64,000 nucleotides of DNA from an uncultured Clostridia bacterium (GCA_934663595.1 CAKUKM010000006.1:67629-131628); one strand, 5' to 3'. Shown: positions 43,065 to 52,006, numbered from the stretch's first letter. Program-made: numbers and translations. Notes: a model not told the origin generated them from the letters alone.

Positions 43065-43490
43065 TTATTCTTCCTCTTTAAAATCGATTTCGAAGCGCGT
43101 TCCTTTGGAAAACAGCGTGCCGGACTGCAGGCGAATCTCGAGAATGACGCAGTTTTCGCTGGCCAGATCGCTGTGGCCGTTGTCAATCCAATCGGCAAAC
43201 GCGCGGCGCAGACGCTCCGCCAACGCCGCGTTCGCCGCGGCCTTGAATGCGCCGAGACTGCGGCCCGCGCCCTCGGCGGTGAACCATTCGCCCGCTATCG
43301 CACAGCGCGGATTGATCGACAGCGCGCGCATTTTCGCCGATCTCGCGTCGGTAACGACGTACATTCGCCCCGATTCATAGTGCGCGTTCACCATGCGCAC
43401 CCGCGGCGCATCGCCGATCGAGGTCGCCAATGCAATTACGCTGTCGCCGCCGAACCGCTCCAGCAGCACCTTTTTCGCCCGCAAATCCAT
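43065..43490 (-). CDS. Pyridoxamine 5'-phosphate oxidase-like protein
   Basis: A 141-residue split-barrel protein: VIALATSIGDAPRVRMVNAHYESGRMYVV is the typical flavin-barrel N terminus, followed by SAKMRALSINPRCAIAGEWF. Such small members bind FMN, F420 or heme and often have a detoxifying or unknown redox role. It is the first gene of the operon that runs to 41133, after AAAGGAG. Confidence 0.82.
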   Translation of the reverse strand: MDLRAKKVLLERFGGDSVIALATSIGDAPRVRMVNAHYESGRMYVVTDARSAKMRALSINPRCAIAGEWFTAEGAGRSLGAFKAAANAALAERLRRAFADWIDNGHSDLASENCVILEIRLQSGTLFSKGTRFEIDFKEEE

Positions 43491-43531
43491 AAACGGCTCC
43501 TTTATGCATCAATCAATATGCAACGCATGTT

Positions 43532-43561
43532 ATTATATCATACATTCCCCCGCCCTGTCAA
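43532..43561 (-). promoter_or_regulatory. Promoter of the acetyltransferase operon
   Basis: Minus strand TTGACA (43561-43556), 18 bp, TATAAT (43537-43532). Confidence 0.8.
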
Positions 43562-43604
43562 CCGGCAGCGCGTCCTCAAGCGCCTTCCGCACCTCGCAAC
43601 GCGA

Positions 43605-44381
43605 TCAGCCGGCGGCGGTCAGGCTGTTCAGTATTGCGATCAGGCCGATTTCGCCCTGCACGCGGCACAATCGCATGCGCCCGGACAGCGCCGCGGAATC
43701 GGCGGTTCGAATCGCGTCCAATTCGCCGATCATCTCCGCCAACTGCTCCGACAGCGCGCGGCACAGCGCGTTCTCCTGCGCGTCCTTGAGCGCCTTTTGC
43801 GCCGCCGCGAGCTCGCTGCGGGCGACGGAGGCAAGCGTGCGCGCCTGCGAGGCGCTGATTTCGCTGCGATCGAGGCGGTCGGCCGTCGCGCCGAGCTGGT
43901 TCAAATGCGTGCGGAGCGCGGAATCGGCGTTCACGATTGCATTCACCGTCTTCTCCGGCGCGGTCACGCGCAGCGTCGCGCCGCCGGCATGCAGCGAAAA
44001 CGCGCTCGCCGAAAGCCCTTCGCGCGCGGAGAGCGCCTCCGCCTGAAGCCGCGCGGACGCGAAATCCGCATAAGCCGCGCCGAGCACATGCCAGCTCCCG
44101 CTGCGCGCATATACGTATGCCGCCGCGCCGCGAAGCGAGAAATCGGCGGCGGCGACGCGGGCGTTTAGCGCATCCGAATAGGCGCCGAGCGAGACGAACG
44201 CCGCATCCCTCGGCTCCAGCACGATTTCGCGCGTCACGCGCGCGCTGGCGGGCTCATCCTCGCGCACGCGCGCGGGCGCGGCGAGCGTGGCCAGATAGAC
44301 GAACAGCATCGCGACCGCAATCGCAAACGCCCAGGTAATCGCGCTGGGCCGATCGCGGCGCACGCGAACGCGCTGTGTCAT
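43605..44381 (-). CDS. Membrane-anchored protein with SPOR-like region
   Basis: A 258-residue protein with a basic cytoplasmic start (TQRVRVRRDRPS), one helix (ITWAFAIAVAMLFVYLATLA, about 12-32) and an outer part. FVSLGAYSDALNARVAA and WHVLGAAYADFASARLQAEA resemble the repeats of SPOR domains, which bind denuded peptidoglycan. The C-terminal 120 residues are helical, alanine-rich and charged. A cell-wall or sporulation role is plausible but not certain. GGAGGGA lies before the ATG; the reading extended to 44528 is rejected. Confidence 0.68.
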   Translation of the reverse strand: MTQRVRVRRDRPSAITWAFAIAVAMLFVYLATLAAPARVREDEPASARVTREIVLEPRDAAFVSLGAYSDALNARVAAADFSLRGAAAYVYARSGSWHVLGAAYADFASARLQAEALSAREGLSASAFSLHAGGATLRVTAPEKTVNAIVNADSALRTHLNQLGATADRLDRSEISASQARTLASVARSELAAAQKALKDAQENALCRALSEQLAEMIGELDAIRTADSAALSGRMRLCRVQGEIGLIAILNSLTAAG

Positions 44382-44493
44382 GAAAATCCCTCCCGAATGA
44401 ACGGCCCCTCCTTCGCATATCACGGGGATGGGCGTATTTCCCTTCCAATTTATGATCGTTTGATGAAAAAAACGCCAATTCTGCGCGCAGGGG

Positions 44494-44524
44494 TTGACAG
44501 ATTTACATCCATCGGTGATACTAT
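44494..44524 (+). promoter_or_regulatory. Promoter of the glycosyltransferase gene
   Basis: TTGACA (44494-44499), 17 bp to GATACT or 19 bp to TACTAT (44519-44524). The start codon lies 36 bases further. Confidence 0.6.
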
Positions 44525-44560
44525 TCATAATACGTTAATGCGTTCATCGGAGGACAATTC

Positions 44561-45745
44561 ATGCTGAAGGTCTTAACCATTCTCTCCACGGTGCTCAGTC
44601 TGGTCGCGGTGTATACGGGCGTGATCGCGCTGTTTACGTTTAAAAAGCGCAAGCCGTATCCCAAGGCCGCGCCAAAAACGCGGTTTCTGGTGCTGATTCC
44701 CGCGCGCAATGAGGAGCGCGTAATCGCCCATCTGATCGACGCGCTGCGCAAACAGAATTACCCGCGCGAGCTGTTTGATATCGTGGTCGCCGCCAACAAC
44801 TGCACCGACCGCACCGCGGAAATCGCGCGCGCGGCGGGCGTTTCCGTGTTTGAATGCGAGGGCCAAATCACCTGCAAGGGCGACGTGCTGCATCAGGCGA
44901 TCGAGCGCTTTCTTCCCGAAAAATACGACGCGTTCGCGTTTTTCGACGCGGACAATTTGCCGGATCCGGAATTTCTCGCCGCAATGAACGACGCGCTCTG
45001 CGCGGGCGAGCGCGTTTGCAAATGCCGGCTCAAGGCGGGCAACGCATTCGACAGCTGGGTCGCCGGCAACTATGGCATTTACCACGCGATGATGGAATGG
45101 GTGTTCAGCCGTCCGCACGCCGCGGCGGGCTTTTCCTCCAACCTCGTGGGCACCGGCTACGTCGTGCATCGCGAGGTGTTTGAAAAGCTGGGCGGATGGA
45201 ATACCAAATCCATGTGCGAAGACAGCGAATTCGGCGCGATCTGCGCGTCGATCGGCGTGCGCGTCGCATGGGTCTACGAGGCGCTGAGCTACGACGAACA
45301 GGTCACCGGCTTCTGGACCTCGATGCGGCAGCGGCTGCGCTGGTGCAGCGGAATGGTCGAAGCGGCGCATTATCGCCTGCCGTCGCTGCTGAAAAGGGAC
45401 GTGCCGAAGCGGGGCGTCGCGCTGGACTTTGCGATGACGTTTATCCTCGCACATACGCAGCCGATCGCGGCGGTGCTGATGGTTCTGGCGCTGCCGTGGT
45501 ATCCGGGATGGATGTTTCTGACCATGGCGTGCAGCGCAGGCCTTTCGGCGATTGGGATCATGCTGTTTTCGATGCTCATGTGTAAATTGGGCGGATATCC
45601 GATTGGGAAGATGAAGCTGGCCATATTGCTCTCGCCGATTTTCATGGCCTCATGGGCGCCATTGCAGATATTGGCGTTGGTAAAACCGGTCAAGAGATGG
45701 AGCCCCATCGCCCATACCGGCCAGGAAATCAAAGAAGCCGCCTAA
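44561..45745 (+). CDS. Membrane-bound family 2 glycosyltransferase
   Basis: A 394-residue processive-type GT2 enzyme: one N-terminal helix, a GT-A domain and about four C-terminal helices. Catalytic motifs are FLVLIPARNEERVI, FFDADNLPDPEF (DxD), CEDSEFGA (ED, base) and QRLRWCSGMVEA (QxxRW). Family members build polysaccharides such as cellulose- or hyaluronan-like chains, or add sugars to lipids. GGAGGA precedes the ATG. It is alone, with no exporter or modifying genes nearby. Confidence 0.9.
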   Translation: MLKVLTILSTVLSLVAVYTGVIALFTFKKRKPYPKAAPKTRFLVLIPARNEERVIAHLIDALRKQNYPRELFDIVVAANNCTDRTAEIARAAGVSVFECEGQITCKGDVLHQAIERFLPEKYDAFAFFDADNLPDPEFLAAMNDALCAGERVCKCRLKAGNAFDSWVAGNYGIYHAMMEWVFSRPHAAAGFSSNLVGTGYVVHREVFEKLGGWNTKSMCEDSEFGAICASIGVRVAWVYEALSYDEQVTGFWTSMRQRLRWCSGMVEAAHYRLPSLLKRDVPKRGVALDFAMTFILAHTQPIAAVLMVLALPWYPGWMFLTMACSAGLSAIGIMLFSMLMCKLGGYPIGKMKLAILLSPIFMASWAPLQILALVKPVKRWSPIAHTGQEIKEAA

Positions 45746-46300
45746 TCCCTCCTCCAAAAACGCGGCAGCAAAAGAGGTGCAGGAGGCGAAGCCTCTTGCC
45801 GGGGGTGCGGGGCAAGGAGCCCCGCGCCGGAACGAGCGCAGCGATGTTCCGAATGAAAAAGAAGAAAGGGAGAAAGCGGAAAGCAGGAAAGTCCGAGAGA
45901 ATAAACGCATAAAGCGTACGAGCGAAGCGATGTCCGCGGAGGCGGTGCTCGGCGGATCGCAGCGGACGAGCGCAGCGATGTCCGCAGGGGCGGTGCTCGG
46001 CGGATCGCAACGGACGAGCGCAGCGATGTCCGCAGGGGCGGTGCTCGGCGGATCGCAACGGACGAGCGCAGCGATGTCCGCGGGGGCGGCGCTCAACGGA
46101 TCGCAGCGGACAAGCGCAGCGATGTCCGCGGAGGCGGCGCTCGGCGGATCGCAGCGGACGAGCGCAGCGATGTCCGCGAGGGCGGCGCTCGGCGGATTGC
46201 AGCGGACGAGCGAAGCGATGTCCGCGGGGGCGGTGTTTGACGAATCGCAGCGATGTCCGCGGGGGCGGCGCTCGACGGATCGCAACAACCTTCACGTAAC
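45746..46300. repeat. Noncoding repeat region with seven 48-bp units
   Basis: Units of exactly 48 bp start at 45918, 45966, 46014, 46062, 46110, 46158 and 46206; an eighth, shortened copy ends near 46287. Each unit has CGGAC-GAGCGCAGCGAT-GTCCG, a small hairpin. An outlying copy at 45829-45850 has GGAAC and GTTCC around the same GAGCGCAGCGAT core, so the stem changed on both sides. All frames stay open through the array because 48 is a multiple of three, but no start site or codon pattern supports a protein. TTGCTGCCGCG, the linker of the dispersed 3' element, occurs inverted at 45761-45771. Confidence 0.85.
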
Positions 46301-46365
46301 GCAGCGCCCCATCGCGGATTGCCCGGCAAATCCATCCCACCCTGCAATCGAAATGCCTCTCCACA

Positions 46366-46391
46366 AAAAGCGCGCCTTCGGGCGCGCTTTT
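46366..46391. terminator. Bidirectional terminator right of the repeat array
   Basis: GCGCGCC (46370-46376), loop TTCG, GGCGCGC (46381-46387), with five A before and four T after. Confidence 0.85.
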
Positions 46392-46404
46392 CTTCATATA
46401 AACA

Positions 46405-46430
46405 AAGCCGAGGACGCAAATCCTCGGCTT
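46405..46430 (-). terminator. Terminator of the zinc-ribbon gene
   Basis: AAGCCGAGGA (46405-46414) pairs with TCCTCGGCTT (46421-46430); on the minus strand TGTTTA follows. Confidence 0.75.
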
Positions 46431-46478
46431 CGCATTCAACTTTTCACCGGCCGGGCCGGATCAAAGCGGAAACGTCGA

Positions 46479-46772
46479 TTAGTAACGAGCGGGACGATTG
46501 GCTTCGAGGCACGCTCTGCAGTAGACCGGACGATCTCCGCGGGGCTGGAACGGAACCTGAGTGGGCTGACCGCACGCATCGCAGATGACGTCGTACATCT
46601 GACGCTCGCCACGGGGAGCTCCGCCGTTCTGGGCGCGACGCGCGGCACGGCAAGCCGGGCAACGACCGGGCTCATTCTGGAAGCCCTTGTCAGCATAGAA
46701 CTGCTGCTCAGAAGCGGTGAAAACGAATTCCGCGCCGCACTCACGGCACTTCAAGGTCTTGTCTTCGAACAT
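46479..46772 (-). CDS. Zinc-ribbon protein
   Basis: A 97-residue protein with two zinc-binding knuckle pairs: CREC (residues 9-12) with CPAC (38-41), and CDAC (64-67) with CRAC (84-87). The first matches the zf-trcl/zinc-ribbon type common in Bacillota. Such proteins may bind nucleic acid or act in redox or zinc storage; the function is not established. GGAGGG lies before the ATG. A leader of about 110 nt precedes it. Confidence 0.85.
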   Translation of the reverse strand: MFEDKTLKCRECGAEFVFTASEQQFYADKGFQNEPGRCPACRAARRAQNGGAPRGERQMYDVICDACGQPTQVPFQPRGDRPVYCRACLEANRPARY

Positions 46773-46888
46773 GGATATACCCTCCTAATTTGTGTGCCCA
46801 TACGATCCTGCCTTTGATGCCGAGTCCTGTCGTCGGTAGGGTTCCACCGGAGGGATACGGTTTCGAAGCTATTCTCGGGGCTGGGGAC

Positions 46889-46917
46889 ATTATAACACAG
46901 TATTCTCGAATTGTACA
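46889..46917 (-). promoter_or_regulatory. Promoter of the zinc-ribbon gene
   Basis: Minus strand TGTACA (46917-46912), 17 bp, TATAAT (46894-46889), with TGT before the -10. The leader 46773-46882 is GC-rich and can form short hairpins, but I cannot match it to a known riboswitch. Confidence 0.72.
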
Positions 46918-47067
46918 GCGTTTTTTCATTATTTTCGGAAATTTTCCGCGACTAACTTTCGGCGCGCACGCTCGCCCGTTTCCCGTTTTTTCATAAATGG
47001 GTTTCCCTGCGCGGATTTTTATGTTAAAATAAGCGCAGCGAGTTTGCTTCTTTGAAGGAGGACGTTT

Positions 47068-49599
47068 ATGCTTAAAATTGATCGAATCGGCGTTAATTTC
47101 CATAGGCTCAAGGGCGACGCGCGCACGCGGCTGGTCGACGGGCGCGGCGACGTATTCTTCTCGTGGGGCGCTATTTCCGATCGCGAAAACGCACGCCAGA
47201 CTGCCTGCCGCGTGCGTGCGGGCGAATGGGACAGCGGCTGGATTCAGCAGGAGCAAATGTGGATTCAATACGGCGGCGGCCCGCTGCCGGAGGGCGCGCC
47301 GATTGAGGTCGCGGTCGAAATCCGCGACCGCTTCGGTGAAACGGCCGCGCCGAGGACGGAAATCTTCTATAACGCGCGCACCGACTGGCGCGCCGGATGG
47401 ATTGCCGCGCCGACGGATGCGCGCGGCCGGGCCGTGTACTTCCGCAGAGATTTTTGCCTGAACCGGCCGGTGAAAAGCGCCGTGCTGTATGCGTGCGGCG
47501 TCGGCTATCAGGCGATGTATGTAAACGGCGAGCGGCTCGGGCGCGCGAAGCTCGATCCCGCGCACACCGATTACACCCGCGAATGCCAGTACGCGCTGTA
47601 TACGGGCGTGGAAGACCTGCTGCGCGCGGGCGAAAACTGCGTTTCGGCGATCGTGGGCGAGGGCTGGCGGCGCAACGATCAGACGCTGCACACGCTGTCC
47701 GACGGACGCGAGGTGCGCTTTAACGGCGTTCCGCAGCTGACCGCCATGCTGAAAATCATCTATTCCAGCGGCGAATCCGAATGGATTTGCACCGATTCCA
47801 GCTGGCAGGCGGGCGCGGGCGCGATCGTAAGCAACGACATTTTCAACGGCGAAACCTGCGACGCGCGGCGCGCGATTCCCGGCTGGAACCGGGCCGGCTT
47901 TTCCGGTTTCGCGCCCGCGCGGGCGGTTCCTTCGCCGGGCGGAGAGATGAATCCGATGATCGTGGAGCCGATCGTTGAACGCGAAGCGCATGCGCCGGTC
48001 GCGATCTGGCATGCCGGCGGCGCGTGCATGCTCGATTTCGGCGAAAACATCGCGGGCGTGGTGCGCCTGCGGCTGCCGAAGGGACTGGCTGCCGGACAGG
48101 AGATTCGCATTCAGCACGCCGAGGAGCTCGAGGAGGACGGCGCGGCGCTCTACACCGCGCCGCTGCGCGGGGCGCGGGCGGAGGACGTTTACATCGCGTC
48201 CGGCGACGAGCGCGATTTGGAGATCTGGCAGCCCGAATTTACGTATCACGGCTTCCGCTACGCGCGCATTACCGGCCTGGGAATGCTTTCCGCGGACGAC
48301 GCGCGGGCCGTTTCGCTGCGCACGGACATGGACAAGCACGCGTTCTTCCGCTGCGGCTCGGCGCTGGTCACGCGGATTCACGACCTCGCCATGGCCACCG
48401 AGCGCGCCAATCAGCACGGCGTCCTCACCGATTGCCCGCAGCGCGACGAGCGGCAGGGCTGGATGAACGACGCGACCGTGCGCTTTCAGGAAACGCCCTA
48501 CAATTTTGATTTCACGCGCATGTTTGAAAAGCTCACCGGCGATCTGATCGGCGCGCAATCGGACGACGGCGCGATCACCTGCACGGCTCCGTTCATATTC
48601 GGCTGCCGGCCGGCGGACCCGGTCTGCTCGAGCTTCCTGATGGCGGTGCTGGAATCGTATCGCCACGGCGGCAACCTCCGGCTGGTTCGAAAGGCATATC
48701 CGCACCTGTGCGCGTGGGAGCAATACCTGCTTTCGCGCAGCGAGGGCTTCATCGTGGATTATTCGTATTACGGCGACTGGGCCGCGCCGGTCTATGCGTG
48801 CGTGACGAACGAATCGGGCGAGGGCGCGCAATCGGCGGTCACGCCCGGGCAATTCATGTCCACGGGCTATTCCTATCTGAATTGCCGAATTCTCGAGCGC
48901 TTCGCCGAAATTCTGGGCGAGGATTCCGCCCCCTGGCGCGAAACGGCGGAAAGGATTCGCCGCGCGATGCTGGAGAAGTGGTATGATCCCCAAACCGCGC
49001 GGATCGCGACCGGCTCGGAGGGCTGCCAAGCGTTTGCGCTGTGGCTGAAGCTCCTTCCCGAACAGGACGCGCCGCGGGCGGCGAAGGCGCTGCGCGACGA
49101 TCTGGTGGCGCGCGATTATCGATTCACCACCGGCAATCTGACCACGCTGTACATGCTGGAAATGCTGACCGAATACGGCTATGGAAACGAGGCCTGGAAT
49201 CTGATTACGAAGGAGGATTACCCTTCCTACGGCTTCATGATTCAGCAGGAGGCCACGACGGTATGGGAGCGGTTCGAGCTGAAAAAGAATCCGGAGATGA
49301 ATTCGCACAGCCACCCGATGTTCGGCTCGATCGACAAATGGCTGCAGGCTTCGATCTGCGGCGTGTACCCGACCGGCGCGGGCTGGACGGAATTCGCGGT
49401 GCGCCCGCACTTCCCGGACGGCCTGATGAGCGCGCAGACCGCGTTTGAAACGCCGCTGGGCGAGGTCGCCGTCCGCTGGTTCAAGCGCTATGGCGAGACG
49501 CATTTGCATGTAAACGTGCCGTTCGGCGCGCGGGCGAAGGTCGCGTTCGGCGGCGAGACGCGCGAAATCGGCAGCGGTTTTCACAATTTTTCAATTTAA
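47068..49599 (+). CDS. Alpha-L-rhamnosidase (GH78), cytoplasmic
   Basis: An 843-residue glycoside hydrolase that releases terminal L-rhamnose from plant flavonoid glycosides or polysaccharides. N-terminal beta domains (1-330; PVKSAVLYACGVGYQAMYVNG is the carbohydrate-binding N domain) precede the helical barrel. The family motif TDCPQRDERQGWMND (about 450-465) carries catalytic acids, and ATTVWERFELKKNPEMNSHSHPMFGSI, here split over two strands of text, marks the late active-site loop. No signal peptide is present, so it works inside the cell on imported rhamnosides, which fits the three sugar importers nearby. GAAGGAGGAC sets the ATG. TGTTAAAAT at 47022-47030 is a likely -10. Confidence 0.93.
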   Translation: MLKIDRIGVNFHRLKGDARTRLVDGRGDVFFSWGAISDRENARQTACRVRAGEWDSGWIQQEQMWIQYGGGPLPEGAPIEVAVEIRDRFGETAAPRTEIFYNARTDWRAGWIAAPTDARGRAVYFRRDFCLNRPVKSAVLYACGVGYQAMYVNGERLGRAKLDPAHTDYTRECQYALYTGVEDLLRAGENCVSAIVGEGWRRNDQTLHTLSDGREVRFNGVPQLTAMLKIIYSSGESEWICTDSSWQAGAGAIVSNDIFNGETCDARRAIPGWNRAGFSGFAPARAVPSPGGEMNPMIVEPIVEREAHAPVAIWHAGGACMLDFGENIAGVVRLRLPKGLAAGQEIRIQHAEELEEDGAALYTAPLRGARAEDVYIASGDERDLEIWQPEFTYHGFRYARITGLGMLSADDARAVSLRTDMDKHAFFRCGSALVTRIHDLAMATERANQHGVLTDCPQRDERQGWMNDATVRFQETPYNFDFTRMFEKLTGDLIGAQSDDGAITCTAPFIFGCRPADPVCSSFLMAVLESYRHGGNLRLVRKAYPHLCAWEQYLLSRSEGFIVDYSYYGDWAAPVYACVTNESGEGAQSAVTPGQFMSTGYSYLNCRILERFAEILGEDSAPWRETAERIRRAMLEKWYDPQTARIATGSEGCQAFALWLKLLPEQDAPRAAKALRDDLVARDYRFTTGNLTTLYMLEMLTEYGYGNEAWNLITKEDYPSYGFMIQQEATTVWERFELKKNPEMNSHSHPMFGSIDKWLQASICGVYPTGAGWTEFAVRPHFPDGLMSAQTAFETPLGEVAVRWFKRYGETHLHVNVPFGARAKVAFGGETREIGSGFHNFSI

Positions 49600-49614
49600 C
49601 GATAAAAATTGAAT

Positions 49615-49672
49615 AAAAACCTCCTTCTCGCGGGTCTAATCTGTAGAATAAGCGCACGAAAAGGAGGTTTTT
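49615..49672 (+). promoter_or_regulatory. Inverted repeat pairing the Shine-Dalgarno sequence of the next gene
   Basis: AAAAACCTCCTT (49615-49626) is a perfect complement of AAGGAGGTTTTT (49661-49672), with a 34-nt loop. The right arm is the Shine-Dalgarno sequence of the gene at 49676 and also ends in a T run. It could therefore stop the rhamnosidase transcript, hide the ribosome site of the next gene, or both. Confidence 0.72.
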
Positions 49673-49675
49673 TGA

Positions 49676-51916
49676 ATGAAGACGCTGCGCTGTTTGTTGG
49701 TTCTGATTCTGCTGGCAACTCTTTCTCTTCCCGCAATGGCGGCGGGCGACGCGATCATCGCGCGCGAGGGCTTCGACGGATTCACCGATTCCGTCAACGC
49801 GTTCTGCGCGGACGGCGACCTGATCTGGCTGTACGGCTACAACGCCGTTCACACCTACGACGTCTCGACCGGCGAATTGCATTCCTATCCATGGGACGAT
49901 GAAGCGCGCAACTATCTTCATTTTGGCGCGCTGGATTCGGACGGACTGACCGTCGTTGCGAGCGAGCAGGCGTGGTTCATGCTGGACGGCAGCGCGCACA
50001 TGATCGCTCAATGGTTCCGATACAACCAGAGCCGCACGGTCTTTGAAAACCTCGGCTGCACGCTGGAAAGGATCGTAATTCGCGAGGATGAAGCGTACTT
50101 TGAACGCGCGCGCGAGCTGGACGTGAGCGCCGTGCCGATGGACGACGGCTATTTTCCGCAAATCGAGGCGTGCTTTACCGTGAATGGAACGGCAGTGCTG
50201 TTCAGCCCCGCGATGGTCGGGCTCGGCCAGCTGTACTTTCTCGATCCCGGCGCGGACGCGCTGCGCGCAGCGGACGTGGACGTATCGGTGAGATATGCGG
50301 TCGCGTGGGACGACGGGATTCTCCTGATCGCGTCCGACAGGCAGAACCGCGGCCAGATGCGCGCGGGCAAAATGCCGCTGACCGGCGAAGCGCCCGCCGA
50401 ATGGACGGTGCTTCCCGCGGGCTTCTATTATCCGCAGGGGCTGGTGCAATATGGAAGCGAGATTCTGTTCGTGGATGAAAACATGCTGCGCGCGGTGAAT
50501 TTTGAATCCGGCGTGCGCGATATCGCCGACATGCCGATTGATCTGGATACCAACCCGGGCGTTCCGGCGGCAGTCACGCCGAGCGGCTGCTATGTCGCCG
50601 GCGAATACGGGGGCGTGGTCGTGCGCAAAATCGATCGGAGCGAAGAGGCGAAAACGACGCTCGCAATCAGCTATAGCGGCGACCTCACGAACGCAATTCT
50701 GAAATTTCAGAACGCGCACGACAATGTAAACGTTCGGCTGGTTTACGACACGGGCAACGCGCTGGACGGCCTTCTGACGAAATCGGCGCAATGGGACATT
50801 CTGATTCTGAATTCGCAATACGACGCGCAGATTCTCCGCCCGATCCTGAATCGCGGCTGGGCGCTGCCGATTCAGAGCGAAGCGGTGCGCGCGTTCGTGT
50901 CCGGCGCGCTGCCCGGCGTATCCGCGCCGCTGATGCAAAACGGCGAGGTGCTCGGCATGCCGATCGACGTGGAGTGCTACATTGCGGGCGTAAACGTCGG
51001 CTGTCTGAATGCTATGAATCTTTCGATCGACGATATCCCGACCAACTGGCCGGATTTGCTCGCGTACATTCAATCGCTGATTCCGACGGCGACCGTTCCG
51101 CTCGTGGATTGGCAGGACAGTGCGGACAATCTGCGCGCGGATCTGCTGTGGGCGATTTTGGAGAGCTATGATCTGGAGATTCAGGCGGGCGCGCAATCGG
51201 GCTACGATACGCCGGAGCTGCGCGCGGCGCTGGAGGCGCTCGACAAGCTGGATCTCGAGGCGCTGAATGCACAGGCGCAGCGCGCAAACGAGGAAACGAA
51301 CCGCCATTACAACCCGATGTTCGGCTGGCACAGCGCATGCGCGACGCCGAGCGGCGAAAAGTATCTGGATGAATACCAGTTCATTCCGCTGGCGCTCTCG
51401 TTTTCGAAGGATTCCCCGGCGCGCCTGCCGATGGACTGCAATGTTGCGATACTGAATCCGGCGAGCGAAAACGTGGATCTGGCGAATGATTTTCTGGACA
51501 TTCTGATGGAGCAAATGGATGCGGATGCATGCGCGGCGTTCAACCCGGCCGATGCGAAGCCGCTGCTGGACGAAAACGTATACAACAAGCAGACGCAGCA
51601 GCAGGACGATATGATTGCGCAGCTGGAGACGGCGCTGGAGACGGCGGCGGAATCGGCGAAGCAGGAGCTTCAGGAGAAGCTCGATCACGAGCGCTCCATT
51701 CGTCTGGAGATGGAGGACTGGTACTGGACGATTTCGGAGGAATCGCTCGCGCGGTATCGGGCGAACGCGGACGGCGCGATGCTGAATCTGCCGTCGGGAA
51801 GCTTTTCGGATCTTTACACGCTGGTATGGGAGCACGTAGAAAAGCGCGAAGCCACGGATGCGCTGATTCGCACGCTCCAGAAAAAGCTGGACATGAGCCG
51901 AATGGAGGATGCTTAG
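49676..51916 (+). CDS. Secreted fusion: propeller-like domain + solute-binding domain + coiled coil
   Basis: A 746-residue exported protein. Signal peptide LRCLLVLILLATLSLPAMAA. Residues about 25-320 show repeated short segments like those of beta-propellers (GDLIWLYGYNAVHTYDVSTG, YYPQGLVQYGSEILFVDEN, PSGCYVAGEYGGVVVRKID). Residues about 325-640 look like a family-1 solute-binding protein (TTLAISYSGDLTNAILKFQ, WDILILNSQYDAQILRPIL, MPIDVECYIAGVNVG). The last 110 residues are a coiled coil (TQQQDDMIAQLETALETAAE). No permease is adjacent. A sensor or presenter of carbohydrate at the cell surface is a reasonable guess only. Confidence 0.75.
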   Translation: MKTLRCLLVLILLATLSLPAMAAGDAIIAREGFDGFTDSVNAFCADGDLIWLYGYNAVHTYDVSTGELHSYPWDDEARNYLHFGALDSDGLTVVASEQAWFMLDGSAHMIAQWFRYNQSRTVFENLGCTLERIVIREDEAYFERARELDVSAVPMDDGYFPQIEACFTVNGTAVLFSPAMVGLGQLYFLDPGADALRAADVDVSVRYAVAWDDGILLIASDRQNRGQMRAGKMPLTGEAPAEWTVLPAGFYYPQGLVQYGSEILFVDENMLRAVNFESGVRDIADMPIDLDTNPGVPAAVTPSGCYVAGEYGGVVVRKIDRSEEAKTTLAISYSGDLTNAILKFQNAHDNVNVRLVYDTGNALDGLLTKSAQWDILILNSQYDAQILRPILNRGWALPIQSEAVRAFVSGALPGVSAPLMQNGEVLGMPIDVECYIAGVNVGCLNAMNLSIDDIPTNWPDLLAYIQSLIPTATVPLVDWQDSADNLRADLLWAILESYDLEIQAGAQSGYDTPELRAALEALDKLDLEALNAQAQRANEETNRHYNPMFGWHSACATPSGEKYLDEYQFIPLALSFSKDSPARLPMDCNVAILNPASENVDLANDFLDILMEQMDADACAAFNPADAKPLLDENVYNKQTQQQDDMIAQLETALETAAESAKQELQEKLDHERSIRLEMEDWYWTISEESLARYRANADGAMLNLPSGSFSDLYTLVWEHVEKREATDALIRTLQKKLDMSRMEDA

Positions 51917-51927
51917 ATTTTTTCCAA

Positions 51928-51951
51928 AGAGGGCTTCGGCCCTCTTTTTTT
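51928..51951 (+). terminator. Terminator after the fusion gene
   Basis: AGAGGGC (51928-51934), TTCG, GCCCTCT (51939-51945), then a T run. The same hairpin occurs inverted near 63944-63961. Confidence 0.9.
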
Positions 51952-52006
51952 GCGGGCCATGGGATATTTTTTCTTCGCACCGCGTTATAAGGAGTGCCGG
52001 TCAGTA

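Noticed and set aside
45918..46287. CRISPR array
   Set aside because: Units are contiguous with no unique spacers, and no cas genes are present.
45777..46817. A 346-codon frame with a 16-residue repeat (TSAAMSAGAVLGGSQ)
   Set aside because: The 48-bp unit keeps every frame open. There is no start site, the frame runs across two terminators, and it overlaps the zinc-ribbon gene in antisense.
46773..46882. Riboswitch in the zinc-ribbon leader
   Set aside because: The leader is long and GC-rich, but no known riboswitch core or convincing stem set could be matched.
46741..49584. A 947-codon open frame opposite the rhamnosidase
   Set aside because: The plus strand encodes a full GH78 enzyme with catalytic motifs; the minus reading has antisense composition and no known motif.
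49481..51835. A 784-codon open frame opposite the fusion protein
   Set aside because: It is antisense to a gene with signal peptide and ribosome site; composition is Arg/His-rich with no domain.
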